Source: Thermoplasmata archaeon (GTDB lineage Archaea; Thermoplasmatota; Thermoplasmata; Thermoplasmatales; Thermoplasmataceae). Taken from it: a stretch of 9,107 bases of DNA. Position numbers and translations under genes: made by a program. Location of the stretch: assembly GCA_021819605.1 (NCBI GenBank), contig JAKAQT010000061.1, positions 1-9,107 of the forward strand, read 5' to 3'. The notes under the pieces were generated by a model. That model saw only the letters and a program-made list of their open reading frames with translations, was not told the DNA's origin and made no database searches. Positions 1-6,870 of this stretch are shown here, piece after piece (the first letter of the stretch is position 1; each line of letters starts with the position of its first letter).

Positions 1-1799
1 CGGGGCATGCGGTATGGGATTTTGTTGCCATGAAGGAATACTCCATAGATGTAGATCCGGTTACAGTTATCGATGTCCCATCTGATCAGGGGATCACAGT
101 TCAGTCACTTGTTTCACAGGCCGGCATAAAGGGAATAAACGATTCTGATCTCATCAGGGAGGCAACGCAGAAGCTGTACAAAGAAGAATTTTATTCGGGA
201 AGGATGAATGGCGACAACGGAAAATATTCAGGAATGACCGTACAGCAGGCAAGGGACTCCATTAAGGATGACCTTTTTGAGGAGAAACTTGGCTTCATTT
301 TCTATGAGACCTCGCGGCATGCCACAACCCGGGCTGGATCAAAGGTTGTGGTTGCAGTCATGAAGGATCAGTGGTTCATAGATTACTCAGTTCCCTGGTG
401 GAAGAAACTTTCCCATGAACTCGTGGGAAGGATGTTCTACTACCCTGAATTCTACAGGAACGCAATGAACGACGCAATAGACTGGCTGCGGGAAAGGCCA
501 TGCGCACGCCGGAGAGGCATAGGAACCAGGCTCCCCTTTAACAGGGAATGGGTCATAGAGTCCCTGTCCGATTCCACAATATATCCTGCAGTTTACACAA
601 ATTCAACCCAGCTCAAAGAGATATTCCGCCTGCTTGGCAGGATACCGGAGGGGATCATGGATTTCATTTACGGTTCGGGCGACAGGAGCTTGCTGGCAGG
701 ATATGATGAGGCTGTGCAGGATCTTGCCATGGAAGCCAGAAGGAGCCTTGAATACTGGTACGGCGTCGACATAAGGCTCACGGCTCACCCACACCTCAGC
801 AATCACCTCTCATTCTATGTGATGAACCATGCCGCACTGTTCCCAGAGAATCTGCAACCTAAGGGCCTCATAATATCCGGGCTTGTAATATCAAATGGCG
901 CCAAGATATCCAAGAGCAAGGGAAATGCAATATCACTTCTCAGGATATCACACCGTTATTCGGCCGATCTTTACAGGCTCTTTGTTGCAGTCAATGCAGA
1001 TATTGCGTCAACGCTTGACTGGAATGAAGACGAAATCCAGGCTGTAAGGAAGAAGTATGAGACGTTCCTTGCCCTTGTTTCCAACCGCCAGCATGAACCC
1101 GGGTTCATCTCAACCCAGATAGAAAGCTGGTTCGAGTCCAGATTCAACCAGCATCTCGGGGAATATTTCCAGGGAATGGAGAATTTCGATCTGAGGGGCG
1201 CAATCATCTCCATATTCTATGAGGTCATGAATGATATCAGGTATGTGGAACAGAGAGGCGGAAATACAGGATATGCCATTTCACGGATCCTGGACCGCTG
1301 GATACAGGCGCTTGCGCCAGTGATACCACACACCTGTGAAGAGCTATGGGAATCCATGGGAAAAGAAGGATTTGTGAGCACCGCAATCATGGATAAAAAC
1401 AACCCGGGGCCAGTTGACAATGATATCCTGTCTGCAGAAAAGTACCTGCAGAAGGTTATACAGGATATCAGGGACATAATCAAGGCAACATCAATAGACC
1501 CTGCAATCATAGAAATCAGCGTATGCGGCAGTGAAATGAGGAAACTGGCTTCATTGCTGGCAGAAAACCGGGTATCGGAAGCGACGCCACGCCTGAAGCC
1601 TTTTATCGGGGATTACATGAAAAACAAAAGGAATATCGACTCCTCCGTCAGTGGGGAGGCAGCCATACTCAGGGACAGCCTCAACTATCTTGAAAAGACC
1701 TTCCAGTGCCAGGTCAATATCAGTGAGAATTCTCCGGTGCCTGGGAAGAAGATCGCATGGCCCGGCAGGCCGGTCATTATGCTGAAGCCCTCATCATGA
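1..1799 (+). CDS. leuS: Leucyl-tRNA synthetase, archaeal type, 5'-truncated by the window edge (possible divergent paralogue)
   Basis: Class I synthetase that attaches leucine to tRNA-Leu in the cytoplasm. The frame is open from base 3, so the ATG at 30 is internal; about 598 residues are visible, and archaeal LeuRS proteins are usually over 900. The fragment begins in the CP1 editing domain: HAVWDFVA (bases 6-29) aligns with the family's HAPxDY motif and keeps the Asp needed for editing. Next come DQWFIDY, CARRRGIGTRLPF and WVIESLSDSTIY, all archaeal LeuRS blocks, then NHLSF, the KMSKS loop as KISKSKGN (903-926), the helical anticodon-binding domain (PHTCEELWESMG) and an archaeal C-terminal extension ending normally. 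Oddities are KISKS for KMSKS, TAHPHL (780-797) where SGKDL is usual, and TIYPAVYT for TIYMAYYT. The family call is certain. Whether this is the main charging enzyme or a second copy cannot be told from the fragment. Confidence 0.93.
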   Translation, partial: GHAVWDFVAMKEYSIDVDPVTVIDVPSDQGITVQSLVSQAGIKGINDSDLIREATQKLYKEEFYSGRMNGDNGKYSGMTVQQARDSIKDDLFEEKLGFIFYETSRHATTRAGSKVVVAVMKDQWFIDYSVPWWKKLSHELVGRMFYYPEFYRNAMNDAIDWLRERPCARRRGIGTRLPFNREWVIESLSDSTIYPAVYTNSTQLKEIFRLLGRIPEGIMDFIYGSGDRSLLAGYDEAVQDLAMEARRSLEYWYGVDIRLTAHPHLSNHLSFYVMNHAALFPENLQPKGLIISGLVISNGAKISKSKGNAISLLRISHRYSADLYRLFVAVNADIASTLDWNEDEIQAVRKKYETFLALVSNRQHEPGFISTQIESWFESRFNQHLGEYFQGMENFDLRGAIISIFYEVMNDIRYVEQRGGNTGYAISRILDRWIQALAPVIPHTCEELWESMGKEGFVSTAIMDKNNPGPVDNDILSAEKYLQKVIQDIRDIIKATSIDPAIIEISVCGSEMRKLASLLAENRVSEATPRLKPFIGDYMKNKRNIDSSVSGEAAILRDSLNYLEKTFQCQVNISENSPVPGKKIAWPGRPVIMLKPSS

Positions 1800-1833
1800 A
1801 TATTTCAGTCATTCCCCCCGGATTTCCTCTTTC

Positions 1834-1848
1834 GATATTTAATTAAAC
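1834..1848 (+). promoter_or_regulatory. TATA-like promoter of the aldolase-SDR gene, leaderless
   Basis: The AT-rich block gatatttaattaaac is centred about 27 nt before the ATG at 1869, the distance at which archaeal TBP/TFB would start transcription at or next to the start codon. No Shine-Dalgarno precedes the ATG, which fits a leaderless mRNA. The rest of this 69-bp gap holds a pyrimidine-rich stretch (about 1811-1833) that might help end leuS transcription, but no hairpin. The assignment rests on position and composition only. Confidence 0.6.
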
Positions 1849-1868
1849 ATATCAGGCATTTCGGCAGC

Positions 1869-3845
1869 ATGGCTGAAGAACGCAAAGGGAGAACATTCAA
1901 CTCACCGCTGGAAGAGCGAGTTTATTATTCAAGACTTCTGGGCAGGGATTCCTCGCTGGTGCTGCATGGGGGCGGCAACACCTCCGTGAAGGTCACGGAA
2001 AGGGATCACACAGGAAGGGATATCCATGTCCTCAGGGTGAAGGGAAGCGGATCCGATCTTGCCACCATTACTGAGAGTGGCTTCACCGGCCTCAGGATGG
2101 ATGACCTCCTGGCCGCGATGAAGATCAAGGAAATGTCAGATGAGGAAATGGTTGCATACATGCGGAAGAGCATGGTGGATCCATCCGAGCCCTCTCCGAG
2201 CGTGGAATCGTTCCTGCATGCCTTCATACCGCACGCCTATGTAGATCATTCGCATTCTGACGCAATACTTTCAATCACGAACACCACAATGAAGCCTGAA
2301 GAAATAAAAAACATACTCGGGGATGTAATGGTGATTCCCTACATCCCCCCCGGCTTCAAGCTCGCGAGGGCCCTTCTGGGGATAATAGAATCAATGGGGC
2401 CGGAAATAAAGGGAATTGTGCTTTCACGCCACGGCCTCTTCACCTTTGGCGACAGCGGAAGGGAGAGCTACGACCGCCATATGGAGATAGTGTCCGCAGC
2501 AGAGAAATATATCAGCGAAAAACTGAAAGGCACAGATCTTTTTCCAAAGAAATATGACAGGGTTGATCCCGCAGCTGTGGAACTACTGCTTCCCACAATC
2601 CGCGGACTTCTGTCCAGATCAACCAAAAAGGTGCTGAAGATTGCAACGGATGAGGCATCGCTGAAGATATCCATGTCAGGCGAGGCGGAGAAGCTGGCTA
2701 CCAACGGGCCTGCAACTCCAGATATGCTCATAAGGACAAAGTTTGATTATGCCTACATTGACGACGTATCAAAATCGACTCATGTGATTGACGAATATGC
2801 AGAAAAATACCAGGAAGAGTACAGAAAATATGTCAGGGGATTCCCCATGCATGACCCGTATCCGTCATGCATGGTCATAAGAGGATATGGCCTTGTTACA
2901 GCCGGCATAAATTCCAGAGAAGCATCAATTGCAATGGATCAGATGAGGCACTCCCTGCTGGTGAATGCCAGGGCAATGAGGCTTGGAGGCAACTCATTCA
3001 TATCCCGGAAGGAGGCGTATGAAATGGAATACTGGCCGCTTGAGGAGGCCAAGCTGAAGAAATTCCGTCCACGCCCCCTTGAGGGCCATGTATCGGTGGT
3101 CACAGGAGCGGGCAGTGGAATCGGACTGGAGGTTGCGAGAAAACTTTCCCTGAACGGTTCAGTGGTGATCGCCTGTGATCTTGATCCGGATGTCACCAGC
3201 GTTTCAAAGACACTGGAAACGGAATCCCGAAATCCGGTGATCCCCGCCGTCATTGACATCTCCAGCGAAGAGGCAGTGGAGAAAGCTTACAGGAATGCAG
3301 TACTGGAGTTCGGTGGCGTGGATGTGCTGTTCAACAATGCGGGTGTGCTCAAGAGCAGCCTTATTGAAGATACAACCGTCCAGGACCTGGACCTCCACTA
3401 CAGGGTAAATGCCAGAGGCACATTTCTGATGACACGTGAGGCGTTCAAGATCATGAAGGCACAGAACATGGGGGGCAACATGGTTTTCAACATAACCAAG
3501 AATCTCACAAATCCAGGCCCAGGAATGCTGTCATACGGATCCACCAAGGCATTTGCCGCCCATGTCTGCCATTATGTTGCCAAGGAAGGTGGAAAATATG
3601 GAATCAGGGCAAACATAGTAAATCCTGACAAGATATTCAGGGGATCCAAGATATGGGAAAATGGTGTCCTTGAAGCCAGAGCCAAAGCAAAGGGACAGAC
3701 AGTGGAGCAGTACAAGACACAGAATCTGCTGAGAAGAGAGGTACTGCCCGATCACGTTGCAAATGTGGTCCTTGCACTTATAAACGAGGATGCTTTTGGA
3801 GCCACAACAGATGCAATGATACCCATAGATGGTGGAATTATCTGA
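1869..3845 (+). CDS. Bifunctional class II aldolase / short-chain dehydrogenase (rhamnulose-1-phosphate aldolase/lactaldehyde dehydrogenase type)
   Basis: A 658-residue fusion of the RhaD-SDR (YuxG/RhaEW) type. In characterised relatives the aldolase half splits L-rhamnulose 1-phosphate into dihydroxyacetone phosphate and L-lactaldehyde, and the dehydrogenase half oxidises the lactaldehyde. Residues 20-240 are a class II aldolase/adducin domain: GGGNTS (34-39) is the phosphate-binding loop, Glu113 the likely catalytic acid/base, and His127, His129 (HSH) and His188 (SRHG) the likely metal ligands. Residues 240-400 are the linking region of this family. Residues 405-658 are a Rossmann SDR with TGAGSGIG (412-419), Asp437 suggesting NAD rather than NADP, NNAG (489-492), and Tyr556/Lys560 in YGSTK. 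The catalytic Ser expected 13 residues before the Tyr is Thr543. It starts at an ATG behind a TATA-like box. No rhamnose kinase or isomerase lies nearby, so the true sugar is uncertain. Family call firm, substrate inferred. Confidence 0.88.
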   Translation: MAEERKGRTFNSPLEERVYYSRLLGRDSSLVLHGGGNTSVKVTERDHTGRDIHVLRVKGSGSDLATITESGFTGLRMDDLLAAMKIKEMSDEEMVAYMRKSMVDPSEPSPSVESFLHAFIPHAYVDHSHSDAILSITNTTMKPEEIKNILGDVMVIPYIPPGFKLARALLGIIESMGPEIKGIVLSRHGLFTFGDSGRESYDRHMEIVSAAEKYISEKLKGTDLFPKKYDRVDPAAVELLLPTIRGLLSRSTKKVLKIATDEASLKISMSGEAEKLATNGPATPDMLIRTKFDYAYIDDVSKSTHVIDEYAEKYQEEYRKYVRGFPMHDPYPSCMVIRGYGLVTAGINSREASIAMDQMRHSLLVNARAMRLGGNSFISRKEAYEMEYWPLEEAKLKKFRPRPLEGHVSVVTGAGSGIGLEVARKLSLNGSVVIACDLDPDVTSVSKTLETESRNPVIPAVIDISSEEAVEKAYRNAVLEFGGVDVLFNNAGVLKSSLIEDTTVQDLDLHYRVNARGTFLMTREAFKIMKAQNMGGNMVFNITKNLTNPGPGMLSYGSTKAFAAHVCHYVAKEGGKYGIRANIVNPDKIFRGSKIWENGVLEARAKAKGQTVEQYKTQNLLRREVLPDHVANVVLALINEDAFGATTDAMIPIDGGII

Positions 3846-4812
3846 TAAGAAGTTCCTTCAAAACCCGGACAATGCCAAGGTCAATGCCGAAATTCCGGAA
3901 GTCTTTCTTCACCGCCGGTATAACTGCAAGACTGGCAGGCTTTGCCATCTTCCCCCTTCTGGCATCCATAAGGAGTGAGAACAGCTTTTCGTAGTGGCCG
4001 AATTTTTTTCTTACGGCATTTCCGTACTTTATCTTTATTTCCTGGAAATCTGTTTCATGGGATATGGTCTGGAACAGTAATTCCGCACACTCAATTGATG
4101 GGAGGATGCCTTCACCTGTAATGGGGCTCACAGTACCGATTGATTCCCCGACGCCCACTGCCCTTCCACTGAACATTCTGCTGAAAAGAGGCCTCAGCCT
4201 TAAATCCCTGGCCATGATGGCTGAATGCTCAATGTTTTCCAGACTTTTCCTTATGAGAACCGCAGAATCTGAGCCTGCACCAACGTGGTAACCCTGCTCA
4301 AGAGGAAATTCCCAGTAATAGCCATGTCCTCCGGAAAAATACCTGAAATAAAATTCCCCATGGCTGGCTGATCCTGACAGATATTCGGTTGTATGCATTG
4401 TGAAGTCTTCTGGGGCCGCACCAAGATAATGCCTGGAAATCCCGGTGGCATCCACCAGTATGTCATCCTCTCCCGGCAGTGGCGCCATTCTCCTTTCAAC
4501 ACGGACCGTGGAAACAAGGTCACCCTCAAACCGGCTCTTGTCTATTGTGCACAGTCCTGTGGATGGGAAGTGCAATTCCGGCATCCCTTCGCCTGTGATT
4601 ATCACCGAACCAGCCCTCCTCTGGATATATGTATCGCCATCCAACCCTGCAAGCCCTGCATATTTCTTGAAAGTGACTTCGTTTGTTGCATAACCGCATG
4701 GAATCCTGAATCCAGGTTTTTTGGGGTCATACAGCCTGAATTCAACTCCCGTTGCGGCAAGCCGCCCTGCAAGATATGATCCAGCCACGCCTGACCCGGC
4801 TATTACTATCAC
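3838..4812 (-). CDS. FAD-dependent geranylgeranyl reductase family protein (short form)
   Basis: A 324-residue flavoprotein of the geranylgeranyl reductase/PHBH fold. Archaeal members hydrogenate the isoprenoid chains of membrane lipids at the cytoplasmic membrane face. Seen here: the N-terminal dinucleotide motif GSGVAGS (6-12) right after a first beta strand, PCGYATNE (38-45) matching the conserved Cys-Gly region of GGRs, DATG (121-124), GYYWEFPL (164-171) matching the lipid-site YxWxFP motif, and the second FAD motif running from GESIG to GEGI (222-236). The GTG start at 4812 puts the Rossmann strand at the very N-terminus and sits 25 nt from the shared TATA-like element. The frame stays open up to an ATG at 5028, but that extension has no family similarity I recognise and runs into truA. 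It is shorter than the roughly 400-residue characterised Thermoplasma GGR, so it may be a paralogue with another isoprenoid substrate. Its end overlaps the aldolase gene by 8 bp. Confidence 0.82.
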   Translation of the reverse strand: MIVIAGSGVAGSYLAGRLAATGVEFRLYDPKKPGFRIPCGYATNEVTFKKYAGLAGLDGDTYIQRRAGSVIITGEGMPELHFPSTGLCTIDKSRFEGDLVSTVRVERRMAPLPGEDDILVDATGISRHYLGAAPEDFTMHTTEYLSGSASHGEFYFRYFSGGHGYYWEFPLEQGYHVGAGSDSAVLIRKSLENIEHSAIMARDLRLRPLFSRMFSGRAVGVGESIGTVSPITGEGILPSIECAELLFQTISHETDFQEIKIKYGNAVRKKFGHYEKLFSLLMDARRGKMAKPASLAVIPAVKKDFRNFGIDLGIVRVLKELLIR

Positions 4813-4828
4813 CGGGGAGCATGCTATG

Positions 4829-4842
4829 CGTAAATAATACCT
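4829..4842. promoter_or_regulatory. Shared AT-rich TATA-like element between divergent genes
   Basis: The block taaataata (4831-4839) is the only strong AT-rich element in the 50-bp gap between the GTG at 4812 (-) and the ATG at 4863 (+). It reads TATTATTTA on the minus strand. Its centre is about 23 nt from one start codon and 28 nt from the other, right for leaderless transcription each way. Neither gene has a Shine-Dalgarno. That one TATA serves both genes is inference. Confidence 0.55.
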
Positions 4843-4862
4843 GTTGCCATATACCAGAGAAA

Positions 4863-5651
4863 ATGAAGATCGCCATAAAGTTCGGCTATCTTGGATGGGA
4901 CTACAGCGGATTCCAGGTCGGAAACGGTGAAAACAGCATTGAGGACACAATATCGGAATGTCTTGGGAGGATTGGCACATCCGCCGATATACACAGTGCT
5001 GCCCGGACCGACAGGGGAGTTTCAGCACTGTCGAACGTGTTCACTGTTGAGACCGATCTCCCGGCTCCCCGGATAATAGGTTCGCTGAATTCCATGGTTG
5101 ACAGCATGGTGTTCCACTCCTGGAGCAACGTTCCTGCAACCTTCAATCCTCGGCACTGTGAAAACAAGACGTACCGTTACATTCTGCGGAGGGATGACAT
5201 GCCCAACAGAGAACTTGTTCTTCCGCAGCTCAGGCTGTTTCTTGGCACGCATGACTTTTCTGCCTACTCCAGGCGGGACGGCAGAAATCCAGTAAGGACA
5301 ATAGAGTCCATTGACCTCAGGGAGGAAGGAGGGACATTTTTGATCGATTTCACAGCCAGAAGCTTTCTCTGGAACCAGATCAGAACTATCATTGCCTTTG
5401 TTGCTGAAAGCAATGCTGCCGGAGAGATACGCGATCCATTCAGTTCCACTGACCGCTTTCCAAAGATCGCTGCGGCAGCACCCCTCATACTGATGGACGT
5501 AAGATATCCGGATATAACATTCAGCCCACTTGTGGGAAGATCAAAACTTGCCGCATTCAGCAGAAAGTTGAATGAAATCCAGTTCCGCGGATGGGTTTCG
5601 CAGCAGCTGGCCACTGGAATCACAGGAATAAGTAGTAATATGAGAAAATGA
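4863..5651 (+). CDS. truA: tRNA pseudouridine synthase A
   Basis: Isomerises uridines at positions 38-40 of the tRNA anticodon stem-loop to pseudouridine. The 262-residue protein is normal length for archaeal TruA. Seen here: the first strand with GYLGWDYSGFQ (8-18), the catalytic motif AARTDRGVSA with Asp50, FNPRH followed by KTYRYIL (94-108) carrying the active-site Tyr, the second-half motif RSFLWNQIR (166-174), and APLILMDVRYP (206-216) near the end. The ATG at 4863 was chosen because the protein then begins MKIAIKFGYLGWDY, as expected, and lies 28 nt after the TATA-like element; an in-frame ATG at 4752 would add 37 unrelated residues and invade the divergent gene. It is the first gene of a likely truA-MFS-ligase transcription unit. 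Confidence 0.93.
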   Translation: MKIAIKFGYLGWDYSGFQVGNGENSIEDTISECLGRIGTSADIHSAARTDRGVSALSNVFTVETDLPAPRIIGSLNSMVDSMVFHSWSNVPATFNPRHCENKTYRYILRRDDMPNRELVLPQLRLFLGTHDFSAYSRRDGRNPVRTIESIDLREEGGTFLIDFTARSFLWNQIRTIIAFVAESNAAGEIRDPFSSTDRFPKIAAAAPLILMDVRYPDITFSPLVGRSKLAAFSRKLNEIQFRGWVSQQLATGITGISSNMRK

Positions 5652-5661
5652 TGCCCTCTGA

Positions 5662-6864
5662 ATGGGGTACAGGGCGCAGGCCATTTCTATCAATGCATCC
5701 AGGGCCGTTTATGCTCTGAACTGGTTCAACATTGCCCCCGGCCTTCAGTACATATCCAGAGACCTTGATCTTTCCCTGGTACAGCTTGGCATAATGACCA
5801 CTGCATTCTACATTGGCCTCTCAACGTTTCAACTGGTGGGAGGCCTCCTTGCCTCAAGGATAGGAAACAGGGCCACATCGTCCCTGGGAATAACCATACT
5901 TGGGGCCGCAGTTATTGCAACCGGGTTATCCCAGAACCTTCCAGATCTTTTCGCTTCTCGCCTGTTTGCAGGCATCGGGTCTGCCATGTTTTTTTCCCCT
6001 GCTTTGGGAATGATTTCCGAGATAGTGCCTCAGGACAAATACAGTTTCCACGTTGGGCTTTTCAACGGATCATTCAATCTTGGAGGAGGAATAGGAATAA
6101 TCGGCTGGGATTTCCTGGACCAGGCATTCAGCTGGCGCACTCCTCTCTTCCTCTCCGGAGGCATTATGATAGCACTTGCGGTTGAAAACTACATAATTCT
6201 CAGGGGGGCAAAAACCAGCACATTCGGAGCAAGGGTCTTCAGCAGGGCCGGTGAGGTGCTGAGGTCCAGGCTAATATGGATTCTGCCCATTGCCGCGCTC
6301 TCCGGCATACTTTCCGAAACCGTCATAGGGCAGCTCTTTGTATACTATGCCGAAACCGGCCTTCACATGTCACCAAATGTTGCAAGCGTCCTTGGCACCA
6401 CATACCTGATCATAGGGTTCGTGGGCGGCATTGTTGGAGGTTACATTTTTGGCAGGACCAGGAAGAGGATCCTCATGTTCCTCGCATGGGCGCTCATGGT
6501 AGGCGCATTCACAGCGGTGATATGGATGACCTCCAGCTTCATCCTGCTCTTCCTCCTGCTGATACTTCTTGGAATACTGACAGTAAACGTGCTGTCAATG
6601 CTTTACACACTGACAGCCGAAGGTACAAAGGATCGAGGCATGGTCTCATTCGCCCTTTCATTCGTTAACTTTGTGCAGAATATCATAGGTTCATTCAGCC
6701 CGCTGCTTTTCTCTCTGGTGTATGACCATTCAAACTACGCATTTTCGTGGATAACAATAGGGGCAATAGGCGCGGCCTGCGTATCCGCAGGATACATGTC
6801 GCTGGGTTACCTGAGATCTGAAATATACGGAAGACAGCCATTCTTTAATACTGATTCCAGATAA
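5662..6864 (+). CDS. Major facilitator superfamily transporter, 12 TM segments, substrate unknown
   Basis: A 400-residue integral membrane protein with about twelve hydrophobic segments, at roughly 15-32, 40-65, 74-90, 96-121, 130-152, 160-180, 203-230, 240-264, 269-289, 293-316, 327-354 and 360-384. The loop after segment 2 carries GGLLASRIGNR (60-70), the MFS motif A, and a weaker copy GGYIFGRTRKR (259-269) follows segment 8, as expected for the two-fold MFS repeat. The longer cytoplasmic loop (about 181-202) separates the halves. MFS proteins move small solutes using ion gradients; nothing here identifies the solute. The ATG at 5662 is the first possible start, because an in-frame TGA lies directly before it. 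It follows truA by 10 bp and precedes the ligase by 6 bp, so it is probably co-transcribed, without a visible Shine-Dalgarno. Confidence 0.88.
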   Translation: MGYRAQAISINASRAVYALNWFNIAPGLQYISRDLDLSLVQLGIMTTAFYIGLSTFQLVGGLLASRIGNRATSSLGITILGAAVIATGLSQNLPDLFASRLFAGIGSAMFFSPALGMISEIVPQDKYSFHVGLFNGSFNLGGGIGIIGWDFLDQAFSWRTPLFLSGGIMIALAVENYIILRGAKTSTFGARVFSRAGEVLRSRLIWILPIAALSGILSETVIGQLFVYYAETGLHMSPNVASVLGTTYLIIGFVGGIVGGYIFGRTRKRILMFLAWALMVGAFTAVIWMTSSFILLFLLLILLGILTVNVLSMLYTLTAEGTKDRGMVSFALSFVNFVQNIIGSFSPLLFSLVYDHSNYAFSWITIGAIGAACVSAGYMSLGYLRSEIYGRQPFFNTDSR

Positions 6865-6870
6865 TCAACA

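Noticed and set aside
4393..4779. 128-codon open frame on the plus strand antisense to the flavoprotein gene
   Set aside because: The product has no recognisable domain, and the opposite frame carries clear FAD and lipid-site motifs.
4847..4854. TATA-like gtatatgg on the minus strand as promoter for the flavoprotein gene
   Set aside because: It lies about 38 nt before the GTG, too far for the leaderless spacing, and is less AT-rich than the element at 4831-4839.
4752..4862. Upstream ATG for truA at 4752
   Set aside because: It adds 37 residues unlike any TruA and runs into the divergent gene; MKIAIKFGYLGWDY at 4863 is the family's normal beginning.
4813..5028. N-terminal extension of the minus-strand flavoprotein to an ATG at 5028
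   Set aside because: The extra 72 codons give a Cys-rich sequence with no family similarity, overlap the first 166 bases of truA, and would bury the Rossmann motif that belongs at the N-terminus.
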